Counted from the first letter of the stretch, positions 45,451 to 54,297 are shown. The stretch: 64,000 nucleotides of DNA from Vacuolonema iberomarrocanum LEGE 07170 (GCA_015207365.1 JADEXA010000010.1:62001-126000), one strand, 5' to 3'. A program made the numbers and translations. Notes: a model not told the origin generated them from the sequence alone.

Positions 45451-46206
45451 TCAAGCTGGACGCTGGGCGTTCAGCAGGCGTTCGCTGTATACCCCAGCCG
45501 CAATCCCGGCGATCGCCGCTACCATTAAGCCCAACTTATGGGGGAGAGGATAGGCGAGCAGCGCCACGACACCTGCCACTCCGACCGCAATCCCCATCGG
45601 CTTCGTTTTCACATAGGGGACGACCATGCCCAGGAACGTAACGGACATCGCGAAATCAAGCCCCCATTCCGCTGCATTGGGAATCAGTTGCCCGACCGTG
45701 ATGCCGAGGAGGGTGCAAAGCTGCCAGTTGATATACATGGCCAGCCCTGCGCCCAGGTAGTACCAGTGCTTGAACGGTGAGCGATCGTGCGCCTCATACC
45801 GACGAATGGCGATCGCAAACGCCTCATCCGTCAGCAAAAATCCGAGAATCACTTTCCATCGCGGTGACAAGGGTTTGACATAGGGCACCAGACTCACGGA
45901 ATACAGCAAGTGCCGCAGATTGACAATAAATGCCGTTAGCACGATCAACAGCCAGCCTGTACCCGCCGCAATCATGCCAACTGCAATAAACTGAGACGAC
46001 CCAGCGAACACAAACGCTGACATTGCCAAGGTGCCACCAACCGAGAGACCATTACTTGAGGCAAGGGTGCCAAAGATAATGCCAAAGGGAATGGCACCGA
46101 CGATCAGCGGAAAGATATCCCTCGCCCCCGTCCAAAATTCGGTGTAACGGGAGATTGGGCGCGATCGCACCTCAGTGTTGGAGGGTAAAGAATGGGCGTC
46201 TGGCAT
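45451..46206 (-). CDS. azlC: AzlC-family branched-chain amino acid export subunit
   Basis: A 251-residue membrane permease. The family block VGAIPFGIIFGTLASSNGLS is near residue 36, followed by SAFVFAGSSQFIAVGMIAAG and NLRHLLYSVSL. Functions with AzlD as a two-subunit exporter. The gene order on the minus strand is AraC regulator, azlC, azlD with short gaps (46 and 68 bases), which suggests one operon with the regulator controlling export. Confidence 0.93.
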   Translation of the reverse strand: MPDAHSLPSNTEVRSRPISRYTEFWTGARDIFPLIVGAIPFGIIFGTLASSNGLSVGGTLAMSAFVFAGSSQFIAVGMIAAGTGWLLIVLTAFIVNLRHLLYSVSLVPYVKPLSPRWKVILGFLLTDEAFAIAIRRYEAHDRSPFKHWYYLGAGLAMYINWQLCTLLGITVGQLIPNAAEWGLDFAMSVTFLGMVVPYVKTKPMGIAVGVAGVVALLAYPLPHKLGLMVAAIAGIAAGVYSERLLNAQRPA

Positions 46207-46252
46207 AGCTCTTAGCGATCCGTTCCTGCAGTCCTATGAGCGACCAGCCTAG

Positions 46253-47116
46253 CTAGAGGGGCATGGGCAAATCTTGTACGTTTTTGCAGCCCCGCAGATA
46301 TTGACCCGGCGTCACCCCCACCATCTTCTTGAAGTGACGGTGTAAATGGCTTTGATCGGTAAATCCGGTTTCTAAGGCCGTATCGATAATCGACCATCCC
46401 GTCGCCAACAACCGCTTCGCCCGATTCACGCGCACCTGATTGAGATAGGCATGGGGAGGCAAGCCCACCTGCTTACGAAACACCCTCAGCAAGCGCAACG
46501 GTGCCAGATCAACCAGGGTGGCCAATTCATCCAAGGAAATATTGCTGGTGTGGTGGGCAATCAAATAGTCACGCACCAATCGCACAGCCCGAGCCTCTTT
46601 CCCCACCGATTTGCCCAGAGGGCGATCGCTCGCGTGGTGACGGATCAAATGGGCCATATCCCAAAGGAAGCGAGATTCGCGTTCCAGCGAGGATGGGGAT
46701 GTTTCCAGTGTTCGATGGAGGGCAACGAGATTCCGGTGAAGCTGCGGATCTTGGATCACGGCAGATGAAAAGTGGGGCATCGTCCTGGGGCGCTCGACCA
46801 GTTCTTCCGCTGCCTGTTGCAACCAATCGATGGCGGGCAACAGGGTGCGATAGGTCCATCCTGTTTCAAGCACAGCATGGCCGGTATGAATTTCTCCCGG
46901 GCCCGTGATGACCACGCTGCCAGGGGGAGCCACATGCATTTCCCCCCGATACTCAAAGGCCATAGCCCCCGATTCCACAATGGCAATGCCAAAGCCTTCG
47001 TGGGCATGGCGCGAGAAAGCATAGGTCACATAGGTCGCGTGGAACATCTCCAAATCGCGTAACACGGGATCGCGCCAAAACTTGACACGCTCTTTTGGGA
47101 AGGCTCGGCGACTCAT
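46253..47116 (-). CDS. AraC-family regulator with cupin sensor, linked to azlCD
   Basis: A 287-residue regulator. An N-terminal AraC-type cupin (HVAPPGSVVITGPGEIHTGH near 60-80) is followed by two helix-turn-helix motifs in the last 100 residues. The first is SLDELATLVDLAPLRLLRVFRKQVGLPPHAYL and the second DTALETGFTDQSHLHRHFKKMVGVTPGQYL. It is the first gene of a probable operon with azlC and azlD, so it likely senses an amino acid or analogue and turns on export. Members close to this are often annotated as AraC regulators of LysE/AzlC exporters. Confidence 0.9.
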   Translation of the reverse strand: MSRRAFPKERVKFWRDPVLRDLEMFHATYVTYAFSRHAHEGFGIAIVESGAMAFEYRGEMHVAPPGSVVITGPGEIHTGHAVLETGWTYRTLLPAIDWLQQAAEELVERPRTMPHFSSAVIQDPQLHRNLVALHRTLETSPSSLERESRFLWDMAHLIRHHASDRPLGKSVGKEARAVRLVRDYLIAHHTSNISLDELATLVDLAPLRLLRVFRKQVGLPPHAYLNQVRVNRAKRLLATGWSIIDTALETGFTDQSHLHRHFKKMVGVTPGQYLRGCKNVQDLPMPL

Positions 47117-47210
47117 AACACGCTAGAAAACATGACTCGTTTGCTTAGTTTAGGCAAATCGTGCGATCGCTGTCTTGTACGTTTTTGCAACCTGGCATTA
47201 TCCACGCCGC

Positions 47211-47321
47211 TGAGTACAGGACAAAAAATCGAACCCCAGCTAAAACCCTTAATTTTGTGTAGCGCGGGCACCGCCCGCGCTACACAAAATTAAGGGTTTT
47301 CTGGGTTTTGTCCTGTACTCA
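47211..47321. repeat. Hairpin repeat, family C copy 2
   Basis: A 111-base unit with perfect 15-base or longer ends (TGAGTACAGGACAAAA and its complement) and an inner palindrome around TGTAGCGCGGGC. It stands in the gap between the AraC gene and the M28 peptidase gene. Arm differences from copy 1 are paired. Confidence 0.88.
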
Positions 47322-47331
47322 GGCCACGCCG

Positions 47332-48219
47332 TTATATATGAGCGAGATTATGCATGAGACCGCGACAAACGGCAGCCATGAAATTCAGGTTGAGGGTTTC
47401 GATGCGATCGCTCGGCTTGTGGTAGTGGGGATTTCGCAGGAATGAGGTGTCGGTCACCATCACCGCTGAGTAGCCCTCATCCCAAAAGGAGGCATGGTCA
47501 CTGCGGCGGGTGTCAGGAACGATGTGACCGCGATCGCCTGCGGGGAGCCAGCGACAGGGAACCGTTCCCCAGCGGTGCATGGCTCGACTCAGTCGCATCA
47601 TATCCAGCGTTGCCTTCCAGTTGCCTACCAGCGCAATGAAGTTTCCCTGGTCGGGGTAGAACGGCGAAAGCCCCGGCGGGTAGGTTTGGGAGTTGGGCTC
47701 ATCGGTGCAGTAGCCTAGCATCTCCAGAGAAAGCATTAGCCGTAGCCGCGTCCCCAACGCTCGTAGGTGCGCTGCATAGCTGGCACTGCCTTGCAAGCCA
47801 TACTCTTCCATATCGAAGGCCACCAGTTGTAGGGGCGATCGCCGTTCCGACTGTGCCAGTGCTGCGGCCAACTCCAACAGCACGGCCACCCCACTCGCAT
47901 TGTCATCCGCCCCCGAACAATTGGGCACTGTGTCAAAATGCGCACCAATCAGAACCAGTGGATGCGTGGCTCCATCAGAGTGTGAGGCTGGGAGGTGCAG
48001 AATCAAATTTTGGTGCGGTTGCCCCCGCACTTGAAAGTCATGGGTTTTGACCTCGCCCCATTGGGCTAGTTGTCTGCGAATGTATTCTCGGACAAAGAAA
48101 TGCCCGCCTGTCGCCAGGTAGGGGTCGCGATCGCGCACAATTTGGGTCAAATGTTCCTGCAACCTTGGCTTCAATGTAGCTATATCGGGCAAAGCGATCG
48201 GAGGGGTGGAAGCAGACAT
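47332..48219 (-). CDS. M28-family zinc peptidase
   Basis: A 295-residue di-zinc aminopeptidase-like protein. The metal ligands are seen in order: GAHFDTV (His), SGADDNASG (bridging Asp), FDMEEYGLQGS (catalytic Glu-Glu), LEMLGY, and the C-terminal PHYHKPSDR (His). No signal peptide is seen, so it is probably cytoplasmic. The closest known group is bacterial M28 peptidases and glutaminyl cyclase-like enzymes; the substrate is unknown. The ORF end lies 11 bases from a family C repeat. Confidence 0.9.
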   Translation of the reverse strand: MSASTPPIALPDIATLKPRLQEHLTQIVRDRDPYLATGGHFFVREYIRRQLAQWGEVKTHDFQVRGQPHQNLILHLPASHSDGATHPLVLIGAHFDTVPNCSGADDNASGVAVLLELAAALAQSERRSPLQLVAFDMEEYGLQGSASYAAHLRALGTRLRLMLSLEMLGYCTDEPNSQTYPPGLSPFYPDQGNFIALVGNWKATLDMMRLSRAMHRWGTVPCRWLPAGDRGHIVPDTRRSDHASFWDEGYSAVMVTDTSFLRNPHYHKPSDRIETLNLNFMAAVCRGLMHNLAHI

Positions 48220-48453
48220 TGCACGTCGTTTACAGGCATTCTTGCCGAGGGGGTTGCATGAATTGTTGCATGAAAAAGCGGATGGGAGAGATGATACGGT
48301 TTAAGCGCTAAACCAATCCGCTATCTACCTGTCCCTGCCGCATCCGTAATTGGTCTGAGCATCACGCTGGACTGAAGCCAACGAGAGCGCTTCGCCGTCT
48401 GAGGATATGAAGCTGTCCTCCACTCGTGGCTCAATACATGGAAACCCAGAGTC

Positions 48454-49713
48454 ATGGCAGAAACTACCGTCGCACAAATTCGCCAGCTCGTAGAAGCACT
48501 CTATCGCACGGAATCACGGCGGGTATTTGCAACGCTCATCCGCCTGTTGGGCAATTTCGATCTGGCCGAAGAAGCGCTACATGATGCCTTTGCCGCCGCT
48601 TCTGCCCAGTGGCCACAGGAAGGAGTGCCGGCCAATCCCCGCGCCTGGCTCGTGTCTACTGGTCGCTTCAAAGCCATTGATACCCTGCGCCGTCGCACTC
48701 GCTTTGATCATTCTCTGGCAGAATTGGCCTCCAAACTCGATACCGAAGCCAACGCGCTAGACATCGCCGATGACAGTCAGGTCGAAGACGATCGCCTCCG
48801 ACTGATTTTCACCTGCTGCCACCCAGCCCTACCGCCCGAAGCACAGATCGCGCTCACCTTGCGGGAAATCTGTGGCTTGACCACTGAAGAAATTGCCAGT
48901 GCATTTCTGGTGGCCCCCTCCACCCTGGCTCAGCGGATTGTGCGAGCCAAAGCCAAGATTCGCGATGCTGGCATTCCCTATCAAGTCCCGTCGAAAGCCG
49001 ATCTCCCCGATCGCCTAGAAACGGTGCTCCAGGTGATCTATTTGGTATTTAACGAGGGTTATGCAGCATCCTCTGGGTCATCCCTAACACGGGCAAATCT
49101 CTCGGAGGAGGCGATTCGACTGGGGCGGTTACTAATGGAACTGCTACCCGATACTGAAGTGGTTGGCCTACTGGCTCTGATGCTGCTACAGGAATCGCGG
49201 CGGACGGCACGCACCTCCCCCACAGGTGACTTGATTCTGTTGGAAGACCAGGATCGTTCCCTCTGGCATGCGGTTTACATGGCCGAGGGTCGGGCATTGG
49301 TGCAGCAGGTGTTGGCGGCAGGGCGAGTTGGGGCCTATACCGTGCAGGCCGCGATCGCCGCCGTTCATGCCGCAGCTCCCAGTACTGCCGAAACGGCCTG
49401 GGATCAAATTGTTGCCTGGTACGACCTGCTCACCCAGCTCAATCCTTCCCCCGTCGTGGAGCTAAATCGGGCGGTGGCGATCGCCATGCGGGATGGCCCA
49501 GCTGTGGGGCTGCAACTGATTGATGACATTCTGGCGCAGGGAGATTTGGCGAATTACCACCTGGCCCATGCTGCCCGTGCCGATTTATGTCGGCGGCTGG
49601 GGCAGGTCGCTGCGGCGAAAGATGCCTACCAGCAAGCCCTGATGCTCACGAAACAAGACCCGGAGCGACGCTTTCTCGAAAAACGCTTGCGGGAACTGAG
49701 TCAAGAAACTTAG
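48454..49713 (+). CDS. ECF42-type RNA polymerase sigma factor with TPR-like C-terminal domain
   Basis: A 419-residue sigma factor. Region 2 is at about 15-80 (LLGNFDLAEEALHDAFAAA, then NPRAWLVSTGRFKAIDTLRR). Region 4 is at 115-165 (LTLREICGLTTEEIASAFLV, with RAKAKIR). The rest is a helical TPR-like domain of about 240 residues (DRLETVLQVIYLVFNEGY, LTQLNPSPVVELNRAVAIA). This layout defines the ECF42 group, which is not paired with a transmembrane anti-sigma factor and is encoded next to DGPF/YCII proteins. Here a DGPF gene starts 92 bases downstream and two more lie within 6 kb. In Streptomyces members the C-terminal domain is reported to be needed for activity. Confidence 0.93.
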   Translation: MAETTVAQIRQLVEALYRTESRRVFATLIRLLGNFDLAEEALHDAFAAASAQWPQEGVPANPRAWLVSTGRFKAIDTLRRRTRFDHSLAELASKLDTEANALDIADDSQVEDDRLRLIFTCCHPALPPEAQIALTLREICGLTTEEIASAFLVAPSTLAQRIVRAKAKIRDAGIPYQVPSKADLPDRLETVLQVIYLVFNEGYAASSGSSLTRANLSEEAIRLGRLLMELLPDTEVVGLLALMLLQESRRTARTSPTGDLILLEDQDRSLWHAVYMAEGRALVQQVLAAGRVGAYTVQAAIAAVHAAAPSTAETAWDQIVAWYDLLTQLNPSPVVELNRAVAIAMRDGPAVGLQLIDDILAQGDLANYHLAHAARADLCRRLGQVAAAKDAYQQALMLTKQDPERRFLEKRLRELSQET

Positions 49714-49732
49714 CAAACATAATTTGATTCCC

Positions 49733-49761
49733 TGTCGATTTCCGGCTTCATCGAACGACTA
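49733..49761 (+). promoter_or_regulatory. ECF42-type promoter upstream of first DGPF gene
   Basis: -35 TGTCGA (49733-49738) and -10 CGACTA (49756-49761) with a 17-base spacer that starts TTT. It is 44 bases upstream of the DGPF start. The same two hexamers with the same spacer occur at 54981 and 51467. The elements match what I recall of ECF42 promoters from Streptomyces (TGTCGA, then CGA followed by a pyrimidine). Confidence 0.8.
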
Positions 49762-49805
49762 CTCCATGCAAGCGATAATTTCAGACTCAATTATTGGAGG
49801 CCAAA

Positions 49806-50198
49806 ATGAAATTTATCTGCCTGGGATACCTCGATGAAGCTCAGTGGAATGAGCTAGCTGAAGCGGAGCAAGCAGCCTTGATGGAAAGCTGTTTTGCCTA
49901 TGATGACGAACTACGGCGGGGCGGACATTTTATCGGCGGGGAAGCGCTCCAAAGTGTCCAAAATGCGGCGACGCTGCGATATCAGCATGGCCAAGTCACC
50001 GTTACCGATGGTCCTTACGCCGAAACCAAAGAACATCTTGGCGGCATTTTGATCTTGGAGGCTAGAGATCTGAACCATGCCATCCAATTGATGTCACAAC
50101 ATCCTGGAGTTCGTAGTGGCCCCTTCGAGATTCGCCCGGTAGATGAAGCGATTAACGCACAGATTGCAGCCCGTATCAAAAGCTTCCAGCGAGGCTAA
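49806..50198 (+). CDS. DGPF/YCII-related protein, copy 1
   Basis: A 130-residue ferredoxin-like-fold protein of the DGPF/YCII family, the standard partner of ECF42 sigma factors. The family tetrapeptide is DGPY here ([17 protein letters not shown] near residue 77), followed by the usual [17 protein letters not shown] helix. Biochemical role is unknown for the family; some YCII proteins are dehydrochlorinase- or isomerase-like. The ATG at 49806 has GGAGG six bases before it; the frame also opens at a TTG 12 bases earlier. A sigma-dependent promoter lies upstream. DUF899 and a second DGPF gene follow. Confidence 0.9.
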   Translation: MKFICLGYLDEAQWNELAEAEQAALMESCFAYDDELRRGGHFIGGEALQSVQNAATLRYQHGQVTVTDGPYAETKEHLGGILILEARDLNHAIQLMSQHPGVRSGPFEIRPVDEAINAQIAARIKSFQRG

Positions 50199-50271
50199 CA
50201 AAGCTTCCAGTGAGGCCAAGACTGAAGTACCCTTCGTGGAAAAAATCGACTGGATTTAAGGAGAAATAATC

Positions 50272-51006
50272 ATGCAAAACACCACCATTGCCCATCCACC
50301 CATCGTGTCGCCAGACGAATGGCTGAGGGAACGCAAGCAACTCCTTGTTGAAGAGAAGGCGCTAACAAAACAGAGCGATCGCGTCAATGCCAAGCGACGA
50401 CGGTTGCCGATGGTCAAGCTTGAGAAAACCTACCGCTTTGACGGCCCCAATGGACAGACCAGTCTACTGGAGTTGTTCGAGGGACGCCGCCAACTGATTG
50501 TCTACCATTTCATGTTTGACCCCGCCTGGGAGAAGGGGTGCACGGGCTGTACAGGCTACGTTGATGCTCTGGGCGATCTGAGTATGTTGGGCGATCGCAA
50601 CACTACCTTTGTGCTCATTTCCCGCGCCCCTCTAGAGAAGCTGGAACAGTACAAAGCCGCCCATGGCTGGACATTACCCTGGTTTTCCTCCTTCAAGAGC
50701 GACTTCAACTACGACTTCCATGTCAGCCAAGACAAATCGATTGCGCCCATTCAGTACAACTATCGCAATCAAGAAGAACTGGAAAACCGCCCCGGTGGAT
50801 CCTATTTCACAAAAGGTGAAAGCCATGGCATGAGTGTCTTCTTTCGACTCGACGACACAGTGTTTCATACCTATTCCACCTATGGTCGCGGCGTTGAATC
50901 TTTAACCGACTGCTACCCCCTGCTCGATATCACCCCTTACGGACGGCAAGAAGACTTTGAAGACTCGCCCCCCGGCTGGCCCCAAAAGCCAACCTACGGC
51001 GGATGA
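50272..51006 (+). CDS. DUF899-family thioredoxin-like protein
   Basis: A 244-residue protein of the DUF899 family, a thioredoxin-fold group with the block [37 protein letters not shown]. The putative active cysteines are in KGCTGCTGY (CxxC, near residue 86). The C-terminal end [20 protein letters not shown] is also family-typical. The function is not established. AAGGAG stands before the ATG. Gaps of 73 and 84 bases to DGPF genes on either side suggest one transcription unit under the promoter at 49733. Such DUF899-DGPF associations are common in ECF42 neighbourhoods, as far as I recall. Confidence 0.88.
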   Translation: MQNTTIAHPPIVSPDEWLRERKQLLVEEKALTKQSDRVNAKRRRLPMVKLEKTYRFDGPNGQTSLLELFEGRRQLIVYHFMFDPAWEKGCTGCTGYVDALGDLSMLGDRNTTFVLISRAPLEKLEQYKAAHGWTLPWFSSFKSDFNYDFHVSQDKSIAPIQYNYRNQEELENRPGGSYFTKGESHGMSVFFRLDDTVFHTYSTYGRGVESLTDCYPLLDITPYGRQEDFEDSPPGWPQKPTYGG

Positions 51007-51090
51007 GTCTTGGAGCCAGCAGGCAGGCAGGGCTGGCCAAAAACGGATCCATGCCATTCAACCCAATCATTCCAACGGAGGCACCGAACC

Positions 51091-51477
51091 ATGAAATATA
51101 TGCTGCTTGTTTACAGTGACGAAAACGCTTGGACCGAGAGCGAACAAAACCAGTGCTACACCGATTCCTTAGAGCTAACGCGACAGCTTGAAGCCAATGG
51201 CCAGTACCTAGGCGCGGCTCCTCTACAGCCGATTTCGAGCGCCACCAGCGTTCGTGTGCGCCAGGGGAAGCAACTGGTAACCGATGGCCCCTTTGCCGAA
51301 ACCCGTGAACAACTGGGGGGCTACTTTTTGATTGACGCTCGCGATCTCAACGAAGCCATCAACATTGCCGGACGCATCCCTGCCGCCCACAAGGGCACCA
51401 TTGAAATTCGGCCTGTTGTAGAGCTGCCAGGGCTTACGAATGATGTTCACAAAAACACAACTCAGGTGTCGATTTAG
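51091..51477 (+). CDS. DGPF/YCII-related protein, copy 2
   Basis: A 128-residue DGPF protein. It opens MKYMLLVYSDENAW and carries the motif VTDGPFAETREQLGGYFLIDARDLNEAI near residues 70-95. Its C-terminal tail (GLTNDVHKNTTQVSI) is longer than the fold requires. The ATG at 51091 has CGGAGG upstream; an open frame extends to 51010 without a ribosome site. The stop codon lies inside a third copy of the ECF42-type promoter, so the final codons are constrained by two functions. Confidence 0.9.
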   Translation: MKYMLLVYSDENAWTESEQNQCYTDSLELTRQLEANGQYLGAAPLQPISSATSVRVRQGKQLVTDGPFAETREQLGGYFLIDARDLNEAINIAGRIPAAHKGTIEIRPVVELPGLTNDVHKNTTQVSI

Positions 51478-51495
51478 CAACGCTTCGTTCGACTA
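51467..51495 (+). promoter_or_regulatory. Orphan ECF42-type promoter overlapping the end of DGPF copy 2
   Basis: TGTCGA (51467-51472), 17-base spacer and CGACTA (51490-51495), matching the sites at 49733 and 54981 in both boxes and in the TTT after the first. It points rightward, but the next genes are on the minus strand. A transcript from it would be short or antisense to the gene at 51534-52142. A family F hairpin lies 10 to 30 bases beyond the expected start. Confidence 0.7.
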
Positions 51496-51503
51496 CCTCA
51501 GGT

Positions 51504-51527
51504 AAAGCCCCGCAGCGTGCGGCTTTC
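51504..51527. repeat. Hairpin repeat, family F copy 4
   Basis: A stem around AAAGCC/GGCTTT and CGCA/TGCG, followed by AAAAAATTATTGGTTTTTAC as in copy 1. The right flank (51535-51560) encodes the last residues and stop of the minus-strand gene. Confidence 0.65.
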
Positions 51528-51533
51528 AAAAAA

Positions 51534-52142
51534 TTATTGGTTTTTACTTGAGCGCTTAGCGCCATACCATTGGGCGATCGCCGCCAAAACGGCAACCACA
51601 ACACTCCCGCAAAGCAGTCCTTCAGCAAACCCATCTAATGGGCCTTGCAGCAGCACCACATGAGCAACCGCAGTACCGACGATCGCCACGGCTAGAGCAC
51701 TATGTAGTATCTGCCAATCTGAATAGACCAACTGTAGTTTATGTCGAGTCAAGGCTAATATCACCGACAGCAGCAAACACCAGAAGGAGAGTACCCCAAA
51801 TCGTGAATAGGTCGGTGCCGCCAGAATCAAAGCATCTCCAATATCATCAGGGCTGTAGAGATACAGCCCAACAATGTGTGCAATCACTAACCCGGTGACA
51901 CTGATACCCAAGACACGATGCCAACCCAGGCTCTGCTCTCCAAAGAATAGGTTGAGCCATGCTGTAGGCAATAGAATTTGTACCACCAATAGACTCAAAG
52001 ACAGCACACCCGCCAGCGTTCCTAGGATCCAGATCGGTGCGCGGCCCACTTGTAATGGGCTCAACGCTGCCAGCAGAGTAGGGAGAAGAATCAGGGTCGA
52101 AAGCACGACTTGTCCAAGCCACCGTTGAGGTAGTTTACTCAT
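51534..52142 (-). CDS. Ferric reductase-like haem membrane protein
   Basis: A 202-residue six-helix membrane protein resembling the ferric reductase transmembrane domain (also MsrQ/YedZ-like). Likely haem-ligand histidines are in SLGWHRVLGISVTGLVIAHIVGLYLY and WQILHSALAVAIVGTAVAHVVLL. There is no flavin or NAD domain, so it would need a partner for electrons. Its start overlaps the stop of the dioxygenase-like gene by eight bases (same strand), so the two form an operon. The last about ten residues (KRSSKNQ end) and the stop come from a family F repeat flank. Its function with the dioxygenase-like protein is not known to me. Confidence 0.75.
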   Translation of the reverse strand: MSKLPQRWLGQVVLSTLILLPTLLAALSPLQVGRAPIWILGTLAGVLSLSLLVVQILLPTAWLNLFFGEQSLGWHRVLGISVTGLVIAHIVGLYLYSPDDIGDALILAAPTYSRFGVLSFWCLLLSVILALTRHKLQLVYSDWQILHSALAVAIVGTAVAHVVLLQGPLDGFAEGLLCGSVVVAVLAAIAQWYGAKRSSKNQ

Positions 52143-52764
52143 CTACGGGCTCCAAAACAAAATCGACGGTAAAGCTCGAAACATCTTCGCTTTCCATCAC
52201 CGATCGCAGGAACAGTGAGCGGTAGTCTCCATCGTCATAGGCAATATGGACATGGGGTTGTCCAAACTGGGAGACAACGGGCGACGTCTCTAGCCGATAA
52301 AATCCGTTTTCATCGGTCATCACGCTGCCTCGATTACTGGGTTCGCCTTCGCCGCCCCGTGCCGTGTTTAGCCAGATCTGAATGCGAGCATCGCGCACAG
52401 GTTCACAGGTGCCAGCTTCTCGCACCGTGCCTTCAACGATGAGATCCGATCCGAGGTCTTCAACAAGGGGTGCATTGGGAACATAGAAATTATCACCGCC
52501 CGGCATTGTTTCGGTTGCAACGCAACCAGAGGCTGAAGTAGACGCAGCAGAGATAGAGGCGGTGAGAGATTGAGAACCGGGGCCATCCCGTTCACTGGTC
52601 AAGGACACAGCAGCGATAATTGCGACTAAAGAGCCCAGTCCAAAGACGGTCATTACTCGACTCGATCGAGACTTGGACCTTCGATGCGTATTGCTGGGAT
52701 GATTGTTGGAATGATGAGAGGGATTCACTGTCTGGCGATCGGTAGGCTTAGGATTACGATTCAT
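52135..52764 (-). CDS. Intradiol ring-cleavage dioxygenase-like exported protein
   Basis: A 209-residue protein. A basic Asn/Ser/His-rich N-terminus of about 35 residues is followed by a hydrophobic segment (VMTVFGLGSLVAIIAAVSL), so it is a membrane-anchored or exported protein. The C-terminal domain has the intradiol dioxygenase beta-sandwich pattern: GTVREAGTCEPVRDARIQIW, GFYRLETSPV, and HVHIAYDD with His ligands. The Tyr/Tyr/His/His iron site seems only partly present, so catalysis is uncertain. The start is the ATG at 52764 with AAGGAG 8 bases upstream; an in-frame start at 52794 lacks one. It is coupled to the downstream ferric reductase-like gene. Confidence 0.78.
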   Translation of the reverse strand: MNRNPKPTDRQTVNPSHHSNNHPSNTHRRSKSRSSRVMTVFGLGSLVAIIAAVSLTSERDGPGSQSLTASISAASTSASGCVATETMPGGDNFYVPNAPLVEDLGSDLIVEGTVREAGTCEPVRDARIQIWLNTARGGEGEPSNRGSVMTDENGFYRLETSPVVSQFGQPHVHIAYDDGDYRSLFLRSVMESEDVSSFTVDFVLEPVDE

Positions 52765-52896
52765 GTGTGTTATCTCCTTTTTGCTCGGAATCACTGAGTT
52801 CTAGATTCGTGAGCAAAGATGATGGAAAAAATCAACCAGAGGTGAATGAAGGGTAAGACTATACGACGTTGCAGACTGACTTGGTTCGTTCGATTC

Positions 52897-53169
52897 TTAA
52901 CGCCTTCCAGCAGTTTGAGTTGTCGCTAAACCCGGTAACCGGACCCAATCCACTGAATTGCTTACCGGGATACCAAGGCATTTGAGCCAGATCGCTAAAA
53001 CCAGGAAGACTTTAATTTGATCCGGCTCTATCTGACTTTGGGCTGAGCGATCGCCCCCCAATGCTAAGGATGTAAACGCCGTGGTTGCAGCACTCAAGCC
53101 CATAGCTTTGATGACAGCGCGACGAGAAAATGATTGTGGATTTGATGCATGCGAGTGTTTTTTGGGCAT
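52897..53169 (-). pseudogene. Tat-signal protein fragment
   Basis: 90 codons. A twin-arginine signal (SRRAVIKAMGLSAATTAFTSLALG) is followed by only about 45 residues with no recognisable domain, ending in a short run out of frame. This looks like the 5' remnant of a longer exported enzyme, possibly a sugar-dehydrogenase-associated subunit. The ATG and Tat motif are intact, so a short exported peptide cannot be ruled out. It is on the same strand as the dioxygenase-like gene, 132 bases upstream of it. Confidence 0.45.
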
Positions 53170-53347
53170 AGAAATGACTCTTATTGAGAGGCTAAAAAAA
53201 CAACAGATTATGCCAATAAATCAAGAAATTTGGCAATTTAATTTCTTTGCAAGTACGACGATGTTTTAATCGTAGTGGGCAAACTAGCCATTGCTATTTC
53301 AGATTAGATATGACGTAATAACTCATAGTTATTGCCAAACAAAACCA

Positions 53348-54244
53348 ATGGAATTTCGCCAACTGAAATATTTCATCGCAGTGGCAGAAGCCTTACATTT
53401 TGGTCGAGCGGCGGAGTCACTGCACCTCAGTCAACCTGCTTTGAGTAAACAAATTCAGGCATTGGAGGATAGCTTAGAGATTCAACTATTTGACCGAACC
53501 AAGCATTGGGTCAAACTCACTGCAGCCGGACAAAAATTTTTGGAAGTCGCTCGTAGTGTCCTACAGAATGTAGAGGAAGGCATTCAGATTACGAGACAAA
53601 TTGCTGATGGTCGTGCTGGCACAGTTAGAGTCGGTTTGACGGAGGCATCCCTATTCTGTCTGGCTCCGAGTATTCTGAGAACTTGTCGAAAAAGATACCC
53701 ACAGGTTGATCTTTTACTGAGTAGTGGTGGAACAGAAACGCATGTTGAGGCTTTGCGAACGCATCAGATTGATATTGGGTTTGTCTATCTTCCGATTCGA
53801 GAGCCAACGCTTGTCGTCGAACCCTTGTATGAAGAAAGCTACATCGCTGCTCTGCCCGAATCGCATCCGCTGGCTAAAAAACAACCTATTTCAATTCACG
53901 ATCTGGCCAATGAACCTCTCATTTTTTATCCGCGATCGCTTGCGCCAGTTCTCTATGCTAATTTCATCAAAAGTTGTGAGCAGGCTGGGTTTGTTCCCAC
54001 CATCGTACAGGAAGCCGAACTTGCCCAAACTCGCCTGGGCTTAGCAGCAGCAGGGGTTGGCATCACATTTGTTTTGGCAGATGTGAAAACGTTAAGTGCA
54101 AAAGGTGTGGTTTACCAACCTTTTGCTGACAACTTTCTGACGTTAAAACTCGCTTTAGCATGGAGATGCACGGAATCGTCCTCGGTTGTGCATGAAATCA
54201 TTAAAATGATCCAAACAACTGTACCGGAATTATCTGTGAAATAA
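53348..54244 (+). CDS. LysR-family transcriptional regulator
   Basis: A 298-residue LysR-type regulator. The N-terminal winged helix-turn-helix opens MEFRQLKYFIAVAEALHFGRAAESLHLSQPALSKQI, closest to the BenM/CatR style. The rest is the periplasmic-binding-protein-like effector domain (RVGLTEASLFCLAP, GLAAAGVGITFVLA). It is divergent from the Tat fragment and dioxygenase-like operon, the usual LysR arrangement, so it likely controls that operon. Use of an intradiol-type partner fits an aromatic effector, but this is inference. An open frame extends to 53291; the ATG at 53348 fits the family. Confidence 0.92.
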   Translation: MEFRQLKYFIAVAEALHFGRAAESLHLSQPALSKQIQALEDSLEIQLFDRTKHWVKLTAAGQKFLEVARSVLQNVEEGIQITRQIADGRAGTVRVGLTEASLFCLAPSILRTCRKRYPQVDLLLSSGGTETHVEALRTHQIDIGFVYLPIREPTLVVEPLYEESYIAALPESHPLAKKQPISIHDLANEPLIFYPRSLAPVLYANFIKSCEQAGFVPTIVQEAELAQTRLGLAAAGVGITFVLADVKTLSAKGVVYQPFADNFLTLKLALAWRCTESSSVVHEIIKMIQTTVPELSVK

Positions 54245-54297
54245 TAAAAGTAGGGTTACAGAATTCAACAATAATTTTTTACAAAAGAGTCATAATC

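Noticed and set aside
50247..50252. CGACTG upstream of the DUF899 gene as another ECF42 -10 box
   Set aside because: The hexamer 17 bases upstream is GAAGTA, not TGTCGA.
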